33,559 nucleotides of DNA from Methanocalculus sp. MSAO_Arc2 (GTDB taxonomy: Archaea; Halobacteriota; Methanomicrobia; Methanomicrobiales; Methanocorpusculaceae): contig QZAC01000048.1 in the NCBI GenBank assembly GCA_003838065.1, forward strand, positions 1-33,559, read 5' to 3'. Made by a program: the position numbers and the translations under genes. Numbering within the stretch: position 1 is the first letter of the stretch; the number at the start of each line of letters is the position of its first letter. Shown here one piece after another: positions 15,048 through 23,885 of this stretch. Below the pieces are notes generated by a model. That model had not been told where the DNA came from, made no database searches, and saw nothing but the letters and a program-made list of their open reading frames with translations.

Positions 15048-15721
15048 CTGCGGAGGTTTGGTATCCGCCGTTTCAACCTCCTCCATGAACTCCGCAGCGA
15101 CTGGCGGGTGTAGGTATACAGCGGTGTCATCCTGCATGATGCAACCGTCCTCCCCTCCCGGATCGCAGCAAGGATCGATTCGACCGATGGATCAGCATCA
15201 ATCAGCGTTGAGCCGTATCCGACGTACCGCCAGTGGTGCGCATCACTACCCCCGATGCATGGTTTTCCATACCTGCGTGCCATACGGGAGGCCTTGCGAT
15301 TGGCGGTGCCAACAATAAATCGCGAATTGAAAGCCTCCACCGCATCAACAAGGGCAAATGCTTCTCTCAGCCTCAGCCCAACACCATGCCGCAGCATATG
15401 AAATGGATGTGGCAGGATTGTTACGCCACCCATCGACCGTGCAATCTTGATCGTCTGCGCAACAGTCAGCCCGGGTGGAATCAGATCAGTCACTCCGAGA
15501 ACAAGAAGATGACCCTGTTTTGTCGAAACTTCAATACCCGGTATGATAAGGACCGGTGTCTGAAGGGTCATCGCATACCTGGCGCCTGAGACGGTATCAT
15601 GATCGGTGATCGCGATCGCATCCAGTCCGACATCTTCTGCTCTCCTGACGATATCTTCCACACGGCTCTCACCGTCACGAGAATGGTTGGTATGAATGTG
15701 CAGATCGCACCGGAGCGTCAT
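15044..15721 (-). CDS. PHP-domain phosphoesterase
   Basis: A 225-residue protein with the polymerase-and-histidinol-phosphatase metal-binding fold. Metal sites visible are LHIHTNHS (His 8, His 10), ITDHDTVSG, IPGIEVST, LPHPFHM and GGSDAHHW. Length and motifs fit the small YciV-like PHP phosphoesterases, some of which hydrolyse 3',5'-bisphosphonucleotides or degrade short RNA; the substrate here is not known. It overlaps truA by four bases, so both are probably on one transcript. The basic C-terminal tail (RRLKRRIPNLRR) is unusual and might bind RNA, which would suit a tRNA-processing partner. This last point is inference. Confidence 0.85.
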   Translation of the reverse strand: MTLRCDLHIHTNHSRDGESRVEDIVRRAEDVGLDAIAITDHDTVSGARYAMTLQTPVLIIPGIEVSTKQGHLLVLGVTDLIPPGLTVAQTIKIARSMGGVTILPHPFHMLRHGVGLRLREAFALVDAVEAFNSRFIVGTANRKASRMARRYGKPCIGGSDAHHWRYVGYGSTLIDADPSVESILAAIREGRTVASCRMTPLYTYTRQSLRSSWRRLKRRIPNLRR

Positions 15722-15955
15722 TCATAGAATTATACTCCGCCATTGCAGAATAAACCCTATGATAACAGACGGGAGAATGCCATAATGAGCATCCCCTTGC
15801 CTCCTGTCCATTTCAAAAGCGGTATGGAACGGGTGAACACAGTAATCACTGATCCTGTACTCTTCTTATGTACATTCATGATACGGGACCAGATATGGTA
15901 GCTTGTATATGTATAATGAGAGTTCTAACAACTTGATAAAGACCTGTTATACTCG

Positions 15956-16213
15956 TCAATAGAAACGATCAGTATCAAAATCAGATGAATTCCCTCTCAA
16001 CTTTTTCTTTGCCGGGAGAAGATCAATGTCCGGAGAAAGAGATTCTTTCCCTCGCATCTGGCTCTTCTTCGGTACCTTCTCATTATGCTTCTTTTTACGA
16101 TTGTACCTCTTTGGATCTTTTACAGCCAGATATTCTGGTATATCTGAAAATTCACCGAAAGAGTCTTCATGATAGAGGATATCCCTTTGTAAGCGCGTAT
16201 TCCGTCGCGACAT
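15956..16213 (-). CDS. Small basic protein of unknown function
   Basis: An 85-residue open frame whose product is highly charged: MSRRNTRLQRDILYHED, then Lys-rich YNRKKKHNEKVPKK and KKKLRG. It is probably disordered and could bind nucleic acid. The overlapping plus-strand frame (15985-16281) is Ser-rich without domain character, so I prefer this strand. A TATA-like ACTATATGAA (minus strand, about 16262-16251) and a palindrome (16228-16244) lie upstream of the ATG. No homologue recognised. Confidence 0.45.
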   Translation of the reverse strand: MSRRNTRLQRDILYHEDSFGEFSDIPEYLAVKDPKRYNRKKKHNEKVPKKSQMRGKESLSPDIDLLPAKKKLRGNSSDFDTDRFY

Positions 16214-16227
16214 CTAACTCACGTATC

Positions 16228-16244
16228 AATACCAGAATGGTATT
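16228..16244. promoter_or_regulatory. 17-bp perfect inverted repeat, possible operator
   Basis: AATACCA, GAA spacer, TGGTATT. It lies between the TATA-like box and ATG of the small basic protein gene at 15956-16213, and upstream of the lipoprotein gene at 16335. Confidence 0.4.
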
Positions 16245-16302
16245 ATGGATTTCATATAGTTTTCCTCTGGATTCACGGTAAGAGGTGCCCTGTATCAAAA
16301 GA

Positions 16303-16310
16303 TTATTTAT
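16303..16310 (+). promoter_or_regulatory. TATA-like box of the lipoprotein gene
   Basis: TTATTTAT ends 25 bases ahead of ATG 16335. No ribosome site is visible, so a leaderless transcript is likely. Confidence 0.45.
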
Positions 16311-16334
16311 GGTCATCGAAATTATTACTCTTCC

Positions 16335-17162
16335 ATGCGATCAGTATACGCCTGTCTGCTTGCTCTCCTTGTTCTTGCCGTCATCATTGGGGGATGTCTG
16401 GAAGAAGAGGATCATGCTACTGAATATCAGGAAGAAATGAACTTCATCCTTCATAGATCTATCACCCTCATCAATGACGAACTCACCGGAATCTCTCAGG
16501 TAACTGATGAGAACGCCATGGTTCTCTCGATCCTCGGGCTCGACAACACTGATGCACTGGACTCGCTGAAGCAATCGCTGCAGAAGTATCCCTATGCTCG
16601 CTCATCTCTGGTAATTGATGCGGACGGGGTGGTCATCGCCGCCGTTCCGGAGAAATATACCGATACCGTGGGACTTGACCTCTCGTACCAGCCAGCTGTG
16701 GAGAGAGCCAATACAGAACAACAACAAATAGTCTCCGATGTTTTCTGGCTTGTCGAAGGATTCTACGGCATCTCACAGAGCAGCCCGATATTTTCCAGGG
16801 ATGGCCAATACCTTGGCTATACCGATATTACCTACCAGCCGGAGGTGATGATCGAGCAGGTGATCACCCCCCTTTTTGCCAATACTCCCTATGATGTGTG
16901 GGTAGTTGAGACAAATGGACGGGTCATCTATGACACAACTCCAGAAGAGATCGGCAGAAACCTCTTCTCCGATCCGGTATACCAGTTGCCTGGCCTTCAG
17001 GAAGTATTCTTTCATATCGTCTCTGAGACAAGCGGAAAAACCGAATATACCTTCTGGGATCGCAACTGGCAGCACCTGGAGACAAAGACTGCCGTATGGG
17101 GAACCGCCGGGGTATATGGCGCTGAATGGAGGATTGTTATCACAAGAGTGATAAGAAGGAAA
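16335..17162 (+). CDS. Cache-domain lipoprotein
   Basis: A 276-residue exported lipoprotein. The signal peptide (residues about 4-20) ends in a lipobox with GGC (Cys 21), followed by acidic residues. Residues about 40-270 look like a double Cache sensor: a long helix at the start (EEMNFILHRSITLINDEL), then SLVIDADGVVIAAVPEKYTDTVGLDLSYQP, and a second repeat GRVIYDTTPEEIGRNLF. Such domains usually bind small ligands. Unlike chemoreceptors or kinases it has no transmembrane helix or signalling part, so it may hand its ligand to a separate receptor or work as a free sensor. TAA follows at 17163-17165. Confidence 0.75.
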
Positions 17163-17363
17163 TAACCGGTGCTGCTGCATATGCCCGAAGATTTTCACGG
17201 GATAGCAGATCTTGCTATTATCCTGGCCTGGCATTTATCATAAGATAAGACAATAATCTTTGCCAGTGAAGAAACAGTACCATACGTGATTGCCTTTTGA
17301 GACGCCATTTTTCAGGGTAGCCAAAGAGATACTCTGGATTTCTTAATGCAGTGTTTATTTTAG

Positions 17364-17383
17364 GGTGGGATTAAAACCCCACC
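17364..17383 (-). terminator. Hairpin at the 3' end of the M24 peptidase gene
   Basis: GGTGGG (17364-17369) and CCCACC (17378-17383) form a 6-bp stem whose loop contains the stop codon. It is followed on the minus strand by CTAAAATAAA. There is no clean T-run, so this is a weak candidate. Confidence 0.25.
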
Positions 17384-18567
17384 TCGATTAATCCTTGTGA
17401 ATGGCCGGTAATTGACTCTCCGCCCCCAGCCTGGACAAGATAGGTATTCTCAGATCCAACCATACCAACACCTGCAATCCCTATCTTTGGCTCAAGTGCA
17501 ATCGTCATTCCATACCTCAGAGGTTCATCAAAGCCGGATGCTATAACCGGGTACTCATCAACAGAAAGACCAACTCCATGGCCAACAAATGGAACACGTC
17601 TCTTTCCGCAACCCATAAAAGCATAAAGGTACCTCTCAGGGATTTCCTCCATTGCCATTTGGTATATGTCAGCCGGTGTCGTGCCTGGACGAAGCCGCGA
17701 GGCCATCAGGTGTTCGAGATCAAGACAGACCTGATGCGCAGAAACCGCATCTTCGGGAACGGGAGCTCTAAATTGATACACAACAGTTTTGTCTGTCTGG
17801 TAACCTTCATACCCGCACCCGACATCAAGGAATACGAGATCGCCCTTCCTGAGTTTTCGTTCGCGCGAGCCCAGGAGCGGAACCGCAGGGGAGAGACCGA
17901 CTGATCCCCCGGGACCATTGAAATATGTAGGAGCAATTGAATGTACACCGAATGCAATCTGGCCAAGAACAATCTCGGTTTCAAACATTGCAAATCGGAT
18001 GATTCCATGGTGCCCCTCCTCAATAAGTACTGAATGAAGCTCGCAGCCAAGATCTGCCTCACTCATACCTTCATAGAGGAGATCGGGGACTCTATCCTCA
18101 AGGACACGCCGATGAATCTCTCCTGAACGGCTCATGAGTTCGATCTCATACCTGCTCTTTTCTGCCCTTGTTCGCGCGACCATCGGATCCAGCGATTTGA
18201 ATTCTGAAACCGGAAAATGTTTTCTGAACCGTTCTGCCAGAGCAATAGGAACGATTTCAGTTTCGATATGGTACACCCCGGGATATTGTCCCATGTCTTT
18301 TGCTGCATCGCGAAAGCTCTGCATCGGGCGGATATCTGAGAAGTACGATTCTGAACGTGCCCGTTCATAGCTCCGTCTGACCCAATAGACTGGTTCATCA
18401 ATGCGCGGAATGAAAATCAGGCCATCCTGCATTGTACCGCTGAAATAATACTGATTTATCTTTCCAAAAATTACCGCAACCTGCCAGTCCGGGTCCTTAC
18501 CATCCATCCATTTACGGAACCGGGCGAGGCGATCTTTCAATTCAGATGCAGGCACCCTTGATTGCAT
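17371..18567 (-). CDS. M24 family metallopeptidase (Xaa-Pro aminopeptidase-like)
   Basis: A 398-residue cytosolic peptidase with a creatinase-like N-terminal domain (about 1-140) and a pita-bread catalytic domain. All five metal ligands can be seen: Asp 248 and Asp 259 (LDVGCGYEGYQTD), His 330 (GHGVGL), Glu 359 (ALEPKI) and Glu 373 (GSENTYLV). The spacing of the two Asp (11 residues) is normal. It most likely removes an N-terminal residue before proline or cleaves dipeptides (PepQ-like); substrate choice cannot be read. It stands alone, on the minus strand, with the isochorismatase-like gene 146 bases upstream. Confidence 0.9.
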   Translation of the reverse strand: MQSRVPASELKDRLARFRKWMDGKDPDWQVAVIFGKINQYYFSGTMQDGLIFIPRIDEPVYWVRRSYERARSESYFSDIRPMQSFRDAAKDMGQYPGVYHIETEIVPIALAERFRKHFPVSEFKSLDPMVARTRAEKSRYEIELMSRSGEIHRRVLEDRVPDLLYEGMSEADLGCELHSVLIEEGHHGIIRFAMFETEIVLGQIAFGVHSIAPTYFNGPGGSVGLSPAVPLLGSRERKLRKGDLVFLDVGCGYEGYQTDKTVVYQFRAPVPEDAVSAHQVCLDLEHLMASRLRPGTTPADIYQMAMEEIPERYLYAFMGCGKRRVPFVGHGVGLSVDEYPVIASGFDEPLRYGMTIALEPKIGIAGVGMVGSENTYLVQAGGGESITGHSQGLIEVGF

Positions 18568-18710
18568 ACATACATCATTATCCTGCAGACTACTTGATAG
18601 TCCCCCCTACAGGAGAATTTCGGCTTTGGATATGAATGAAGGACCAGGTACACAAACGTCCACATTACAGCAGTCAATTACCCACTTCAAGATGAAGAGA
18701 GTTTTTGTTT

Positions 18711-19274
18711 TCATAACATCTTTCTGCATTCCTCTGTCCTGATGATTGAAACACCGATTGCCGCCATATCGCGGAGGTTCGCCTCATGGATCTCAGGAGT
18801 TGCGGCAGCTGTTGCATCAGAGATCAGCGTGGTGTCATAGCCATAGGCCATCGCATCATAGACCGTTGTTCGGATGCAGTTTGGTGTCTGAATGCCGGTG
18901 ACGACGACCTTTTGTACTTCAAGTGACCTGAGGAGGAGATCAAGATCGGTTCCAAAAAATCCACTCATTCGCGTCTTTTCGAGAATATACTCACTGGGAA
19001 GTGGTGAAAGTTCATCTATCACCTCTGCCCCCTTTGTTCCTGCCACAGCAAACGGTCTCTGTTGAAAAAGATCACGCCTGAAATGCTCCACGTCCAGTCC
19101 TCCCCGACGATGAATACGGAGAATATGCATCACCGGTAGGTGACGCTTTCGGAAAGCATCAAGAATTCTCTGGATGGATGGGATGATACCTTCTGCTCCT
19201 GCCACCCGGAGTGGTGCACCAGGAGCTACAAAGTCATTCTGCATATCAATGATCAACAGTGCATAACGTGCCAT
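18711..19274 (-). CDS. Isochorismatase-like cysteine hydrolase
   Basis: A 187-residue enzyme of the isochorismatase/nicotinamidase family. The catalytic triad can be placed at Asp 10 (LLIIDMQNDF), Lys 100 (EKTRMSGFFGTD) and Cys 133 (TGIQTPNCIRTT). VAGTKGAEVIDEL and the C-terminal ISDATAAATPEIHEAN are also typical. I chose ATG 19274 because MARYALLIIDMQNDF is the usual N-terminus; an upstream start would add 19 residues. It may be a nicotinamidase or another amidase; the motifs alone do not decide. Confidence 0.88.
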   Translation of the reverse strand: MARYALLIIDMQNDFVAPGAPLRVAGAEGIIPSIQRILDAFRKRHLPVMHILRIHRRGGLDVEHFRRDLFQQRPFAVAGTKGAEVIDELSPLPSEYILEKTRMSGFFGTDLDLLLRSLEVQKVVVTGIQTPNCIRTTVYDAMAYGYDTTLISDATAAATPEIHEANLRDMAAIGVSIIRTEECRKML

Positions 19275-19375
19275 ATCACATATCAGGTATATCAGCGCTC
19301 TATTAGCAATTGCGGATCGCACTATCGGCACCTTGATGAGGAGAGGGGCAAGAAAGGATAGCTGGGGGCGAATAC

Positions 19376-19990
19376 ATGATGGCAGAGGAGGGTGGCATTA
19401 TCGAAAATACCCAAATTATCGAAGAGATCGCAGATACCATACATGGAGCGGCTGTGGTTGATTTTGCATTTATATACGATAGCACCCCAACACGTGGAAT
19501 CAGGCTCTGGTTTACCAGACTCAAAATGAGAAATAGCCAGGGGCTTCCAATCGCCCTTGATACAGGGGGGTTCTGTATGGCAGATAAAGAAGACCTTGAA
19601 GAAGCCGGAATCGCACTCTTCATACGTGGAAGCCGCTATAGCCCTTCAAAAAGTGTGCCTGCCGATCTGATCGATGAAACTATAGAGAGCGATCTGGTGA
19701 CACTCTTTCATCAGGCCCGGGTAACGCATCTTGATGGGCTCAGATATGGGGGTTTCCCCTGTCTTGAACATGAAGGACTCTCTTTTTATCCGTTAAAGGC
19801 TGATGCAGTGCAATGTGCAACACCCGAAGAGATTTTGTTTTCCTTCAGGCCGGAGGGGTTCTGCCGGAAAAATCCTGTTCATCGGATAAAAACATGGATC
19901 TCACTTTCTGCACTTTTAATGGTAGATGCTGACGGTGCCTGCGCAATGGTCTCTGAGGAGTTCTTTTCTGAATATTCAATGGGAACATGA
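19376..19990 (+). CDS. Conserved-looking protein of unknown function
   Basis: A 204-residue soluble protein I do not recognise. It has no signal peptide or transmembrane helix. It starts with an acidic helix (MMAEEGGIIENTQIIEEIADTI) and continues with VDFAFIYDSTPTRGIRLWFTRL. Cys residues are at GGFCMA, FPCLEH, VQCATPE, EGFCRK and GACAMV; no clear zinc pattern. GGGGG lies 6-10 bases ahead of the first ATG. It precedes gap by 72 bases on the same strand but gap has its own promoter-like box. Confidence 0.75.
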   Translation: MMAEEGGIIENTQIIEEIADTIHGAAVVDFAFIYDSTPTRGIRLWFTRLKMRNSQGLPIALDTGGFCMADKEDLEEAGIALFIRGSRYSPSKSVPADLIDETIESDLVTLFHQARVTHLDGLRYGGFPCLEHEGLSFYPLKADAVQCATPEEILFSFRPEGFCRKNPVHRIKTWISLSALLMVDADGACAMVSEEFFSEYSMGT

Positions 19991-20030
19991 CGCTTGCTCA
20001 TCAGAGACATGATCCTGCAATACCGGGAAG

Positions 20031-20038
20031 TTTATGTA
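20031..20038 (+). promoter_or_regulatory. TATA-like box of gap
   Basis: TTTATGTA ends 24 bases before ATG 20063. The start has no ribosome site, so gap is probably leaderless. Confidence 0.5.
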
Positions 20039-20062
20039 TTGGCAAACCTGTATTGATTTCAT

Positions 20063-21085
20063 ATGATACGGATTGCGATCAACGGGTATGGGACCATCGG
20101 AAAACGTGTTGCCGATGCGATCACCTGCCAGCCGGATATGAAAGTCATCGGGGTATCCAAAACGAAACCCTCGGCAGAAGCCTATGTTGCAAAAGCACGG
20201 GAATATCCACTCTTTATTGCCGACCTCTCAAAGAAAGAAGCTTTTGAGAAGGCAGGAATTCCTGTTGCCGGATCGGTTGAAGAGATGATATCTGCCTGCG
20301 ACATCGTGGTGGATGCAACACCCGGAGGAATAGGCGCAAAAAACCGTCCTCTCTACGAGAAGGCCGGAGTCAAAGCCATCTGGCAAGGTGGCGAGGACCA
20401 TGAGGTGGCCGGCTTTTCCTTCTCATCATCTTGCAACTATACCGAGGCAATTGGAAAAGATTATGCAAGAATTGTCTCCTGCAATACCACCGGCCTCTGC
20501 CGAATCATTAAACTTGTCGATGAAGAGTACGGTGTTAAGAAGGTCAGGGCGACAATGATCCGGCGCGGAGGTGACCCGGGCGATATCAAGCGGGGGCCAA
20601 TTGATGCAATCGTCTGTAATCCGGTTACAATCCCATCACACCATGGACCCGATGTCCAGTCAGTTCTGCCGGACATCAACATTGTGACAACAGCATTAAT
20701 CGTGCCAACAACGATGATGCATATGCATGTTGTCCAGATGGATCTGAAACAACCAGGTACCAGGGAACACATCATTGAATGCATCAAAAAGAACCCGCGG
20801 ATGGGGCTGATTTTGACAGAAACCGGAATCACCTCGACTGCTGAGCTGAAAGAGTACGTGATGGATCTTGGCAGGCCGAGATCAGATCTCTGGGAGAATG
20901 GAATCTTCGAGGGATCGATTTCTGTAGACAGAGACGATCTCTGTCTCTTCCAGGCAATTCACCAGGAGGCAGATGTTGTGGTGGAGACGATCGACTGCAT
21001 TCGGGCGATGATGGGAACTATTACCGAGCCTGAAGAATCGATCGCACTCACCAATCATTCACTCGGATTCCAGCCTATCGGGTGA
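20063..21085 (+). CDS. gap: Glyceraldehyde-3-phosphate dehydrogenase, type II
   Basis: Archaeal type II GAPDH, which interconverts glyceraldehyde 3-phosphate and 1,3-bisphosphoglycerate, mainly in gluconeogenesis in methanogens. The 340-residue protein has the Rossmann motif AINGYGTIGKRVADAI (residues 5-20), the catalytic Cys 140 in VSCNTTGL, RRGGDPGDIKRGPIDAI and PTTMMHMHVV. These are type II signatures, absent from bacterial GAPDH. Length is normal. It is followed by an oligo-T run (near 21103-21108). Confidence 0.97.
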   Translation: MIRIAINGYGTIGKRVADAITCQPDMKVIGVSKTKPSAEAYVAKAREYPLFIADLSKKEAFEKAGIPVAGSVEEMISACDIVVDATPGGIGAKNRPLYEKAGVKAIWQGGEDHEVAGFSFSSSCNYTEAIGKDYARIVSCNTTGLCRIIKLVDEEYGVKKVRATMIRRGGDPGDIKRGPIDAIVCNPVTIPSHHGPDVQSVLPDINIVTTALIVPTTMMHMHVVQMDLKQPGTREHIIECIKKNPRMGLILTETGITSTAELKEYVMDLGRPRSDLWENGIFEGSISVDRDDLCLFQAIHQEADVVVETIDCIRAMMGTITEPEESIALTNHSLGFQPIG

Positions 21086-21102
21086 ATACCCAGGAAAAAC
21101 TC

Positions 21103-21108
21103 TTTTTT
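21103..21108 (+). terminator. Oligo-T terminator after gap
   Basis: A run of six T (ACTCTTTTTTCGG) begins about 17 bases after the gap stop codon. Confidence 0.4.
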
Positions 21109-21218
21109 CGGTTCACATTCAAAAATCAGTATTACCGCTCAATACCCTTTTAGATATCAATTGCTTCCTACAATTCTGTGATTATAATGCCAGTTTAAAA
21201 CCCTCCTGAACCTCATAC

Positions 21219-21225
21219 CTTAAAC
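21219..21225 (+). promoter_or_regulatory. TATA-like box of tyrS
   Basis: CTTAAAC ends 24 bases ahead of ATG 21250; a second TTTAAAA is near 21194. No ribosome site precedes the ATG. Confidence 0.35.
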
Positions 21226-21249
21226 ACCTCGAAATGACAATAGTACGGT

Positions 21250-22206
21250 ATGGATCCATATGATCTCGTGGCGCGAAACACCGTTGAAATCATTACAGAG
21301 GAGGAACTCCATAGTACCCTTGCCCAGCCAATAAAACGTGTCTATGCTGGATATGAACCCTCCGGGGAGATTCATCTTGGCCACCTCGTCACTATCAATA
21401 AGCTCATTGATATGAAAGAAGCGGGCTTTCACGTGATCGTTCTGCTCGCAGATCTTCATGCATTCCTCAATCGCAAAGGAACACTTGATGAAGTGAGAGA
21501 GCTTGCCGAATATAACAGGGCTTGTATCGAGGCTGTCGGTCTTAAAGGTGCTGAGTTTGTGATCGGAACCGATCTTCAGCTGAACCCTGAATATCAGCTC
21601 AGGATGCTTGAACTATCGCAGCAGGTGACATTGAACCGGGCAAAGCGGAGCATGGATGAAGTGGGGCGTGCGATGGATACCCCTACAGTTTCACAGATGG
21701 TCTATCCAATCATGCAGATGGTCGATATTGCAGCGCTTGATGTCGATGCTGCAGTCGGTGGAATTGACCAGCGCAAGATCCATATGCTTGCTCGTGAGCA
21801 CCTCGGGGCAATTGGTAAAAAACCGCCAGTTTGTGTCCATACACCAATTGTTCAGGGGCTTGACGGAAAGAAGATGTCATCGTCTTCAGGAAACGTTATA
21901 TCGGTCGGCGATTCCGAAGAAGAGATACGGAAAAAGATTAAAAAGGCCTTCTGCCCACCGGAGGCTGCCGGAAACCCGATTATAGAGATCTTCTGCCATC
22001 ATATTTTTCCACGCCTTGGGAAGGTTGTCGTAAAACGCTCCGAAAAGTATGGAGGAGATCGCGAATTCGAATCCATGGAGTCTTTTGAAATAGCGTATGC
22101 TTCAGGTGAGATCCATCCAATGGATGCTAAAAATGCCTGTGCAGATGCACTCGTTGAAGTGCTTGCACCAGCATACGAGTTCATCAGGAGCAGCAGGAAG
22201 GGATAA
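21250..22206 (+). CDS. tyrS: Tyrosyl-tRNA synthetase
   Basis: Class I aminoacyl-tRNA synthetase of the short archaeal/eukaryal type (318 residues) that charges tRNA-Tyr. The HIGH-type motif is HLGH (residues 42-45), following VYAGYEPSGE. The second motif reads KKMSSSSGN (near residue 207) instead of KMSKS, as expected for archaeal TyrRS. VSQMVYPIMQMVDIAAL, AVGGIDQRKIHMLARE and HTPIVQGLDG are also typical of the group. The archaeal enzyme recognises the C1-G72 pair. It is eight bases upstream of rio1, so the two probably share an mRNA. Confidence 0.96.
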   Translation: MDPYDLVARNTVEIITEEELHSTLAQPIKRVYAGYEPSGEIHLGHLVTINKLIDMKEAGFHVIVLLADLHAFLNRKGTLDEVRELAEYNRACIEAVGLKGAEFVIGTDLQLNPEYQLRMLELSQQVTLNRAKRSMDEVGRAMDTPTVSQMVYPIMQMVDIAALDVDAAVGGIDQRKIHMLAREHLGAIGKKPPVCVHTPIVQGLDGKKMSSSSGNVISVGDSEEEIRKKIKKAFCPPEAAGNPIIEIFCHHIFPRLGKVVVKRSEKYGGDREFESMESFEIAYASGEIHPMDAKNACADALVEVLAPAYEFIRSSRKG

Positions 22207-22213
22207 CAAGACA

Positions 22214-23020
22214 ATGGGCCGTCGTGGAGAGGAGACAAAAAAGACAGAGCTTCGAGTTAGGGAACTTGACCGCAAGCTCTCCCGGATGGGCATCAGGATC
22301 CGTGATGAAGATCAGCGGAAGGTCAGGGACGAAGTCTTTGATGAGGTCACCCTCCTTGCACTCTACAAACTGGCAAATCGCAAACTATTCAGTGCGATTG
22401 GAGGATCCATATCCACCGGAAAAGAGGCAAATGTCTTCCATGCGGAGCGGGGGGAGGGAGAAGACTGTGTCATCAAGATATACAGGATTAGAACAGGCAA
22501 CTTTAACGCTATGAGCGAATATATCATGGGTGACCCACGGTTTTCCAACATCAGAAATACAAGAAAAGAGATCATCTTCGCATGGACCAGAAAAGAGTAT
22601 TCGAACCTTTCTCGGGCACATGATGCTGGTCTTCCGGTGCCAGAACCAATTGCCTTTGACAGAAACATTCTGATTATGAGTTTCATCGGCAGCAAGGGGG
22701 TACCATATCCACAGCTAAGGCTCAATCCCCCTGAAGATTTCGGGGCAGCATACGAAATAATTCTCGATCTCTTACAGAGGTTGTACCAGGAAGCACGGCT
22801 CGTGCATGGGGACCTCTCCGAATACAACATCCTGCACGGAGACGGCGAATTCTGGTTGATAGATATGGGCCAGGCAGTGACCCCGGATCACCCCTCTGCC
22901 CACCGGTTCCTCTTCCGGGACATTCAGAATATCAACAGGTATTTTGGGAGCGGGTGCAAGACACTCGATGAACACGAGATCCTGAAAGGGATCGTTGGTG
23001 AAGATTTCTTCACCCCTTAA
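22214..23020 (+). CDS. rio1: Rio1 serine protein kinase
   Basis: Atypical protein kinase/ATPase that acts in maturation of the small ribosomal subunit. I chose ATG 22214, eight bases after tyrS; earlier starts fall inside tyrS. In the 268-residue protein the flexible ATP loop GGSISTGKEA (63-72), the Lys of VIKIY (88), the catalytic HGDLSEYNIL (Asp 200, Asn 205) and the metal-binding LIDMGQA (Asp 217) are all seen. These assign Rio1. The N-terminal winged helix of Rio2 is absent. The gene joins the KH-protein gene without a gap. Confidence 0.95.
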   Translation: MGRRGEETKKTELRVRELDRKLSRMGIRIRDEDQRKVRDEVFDEVTLLALYKLANRKLFSAIGGSISTGKEANVFHAERGEGEDCVIKIYRIRTGNFNAMSEYIMGDPRFSNIRNTRKEIIFAWTRKEYSNLSRAHDAGLPVPEPIAFDRNILIMSFIGSKGVPYPQLRLNPPEDFGAAYEIILDLLQRLYQEARLVHGDLSEYNILHGDGEFWLIDMGQAVTPDHPSAHRFLFRDIQNINRYFGSGCKTLDEHEILKGIVGEDFFTP

Positions 23021-23578
23021 ATGAGAGAACCAGCTATGACAGTTCAGGAATGTAAAGTGGCCTCCGATCGGATCGGGGTCATTATAGGAAAAGGCGGAGC
23101 AACGCGCAAGGCCATTGAAGAGCAAGCCGGTGTCAGTCTCACCATCGATAGCAATGAAGGTATTGTTACAATAGAAGGAGAGGACACAATTGGCGTCCTC
23201 AGGGCAACTGAAGTAGTTCGTGCCCTCGGGCGAGGTTTTTCGCCTGAACGGGCATTCCGAATCTTTGAGGATGAAGATATTCTCCTGGATATCCTTGACC
23301 TTTCACATGTTGCAGATACGCCCCAGAGGATGAACCAGATCCGTGGGCGGGTCATCGGCCGTGACGGTAAGGCCAGGGACCAGATTGAAAATATGACCCA
23401 GACATTCATCTCGATTTATGGTAAGACCGTTGGGATCATCGGACTTCCCGAACCGGTGCAGACTGCACGCAAAGCAATTGAGATGCTTATTGAGGGGTCA
23501 GACCATGCAAGTGTCTTTGCATTTCTTGATAAAAGGAAAAAAGAGGCAAAACAGGACCTGATCAGTTATTATTACTGA
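23021..23578 (+). CDS. KH-domain protein (Dim2/Pno1/Krr1-like)
   Basis: A 185-residue RNA-binding protein with two KH domains. The first has VIIGKGGATRKAIEE (GxxG at 23-26), the second VIGRDGKARDQIEN (GxxG at 113-116). This is the archaeal Dim2/Pno1 relative that accompanies Rio1 in 40S-type subunit assembly and binds the 3' end of 16S rRNA. The ATG follows the rio1 stop directly; an alternative start is Met 6. Ending RKKEAKQDLISYYY is typical. tyrS, rio1 and this gene look like one unit. Confidence 0.92.
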   Translation: MREPAMTVQECKVASDRIGVIIGKGGATRKAIEEQAGVSLTIDSNEGIVTIEGEDTIGVLRATEVVRALGRGFSPERAFRIFEDEDILLDILDLSHVADTPQRMNQIRGRVIGRDGKARDQIENMTQTFISIYGKTVGIIGLPEPVQTARKAIEMLIEGSDHASVFAFLDKRKKEAKQDLISYYY

Positions 23579-23885
23579 TTGGGACCTCATAATATGTTGC
23601 ACCTGTTTGCTCAATGACAAAGTGATCAGCCACCACAGGTTCAACTGAGCCAATGTTGAATTGCTAAAGGATCAACGATAAATAAATCATCATCTCCTAT
23701 CCATTCAATTCACAGCTCGTCTCAAAAACTGCCCCGGGTGTTGCCAACCAGTGCCGGAAAAATCCATCCCAAATTCATGGTTGTAAACCAGATATCATCG
23801 TAGATTTCCGTTATAATCTAAAATTAAGCCCGTAGATAAGAAAAATAATCTGTCATCTTTCAGATATACCCAGCGATGTGATTGT
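23579..23885. other. Intergenic region upstream of hel308
   Basis: About 307 bases with no convincing gene. The last 60 bases are AT-rich with two TATA-like stretches, AAAAATAATC (23841-23850) and AGATATACC (23862-23870). I see no repeat or RNA structure. Confidence 0.4.

Noticed and set aside
15985..16281. Plus-strand frame opposite the small basic protein
   Set aside because: Ser-rich, no motif, and starts without a promoter or ribosome site; the minus frame has a promoter.
18632..18742. Plus-strand 36-codon frame between the M24 and isochorismatase genes
   Set aside because: No ribosome site at the right distance and no recognisable sequence; overlaps the 3' end of the isochorismatase gene.
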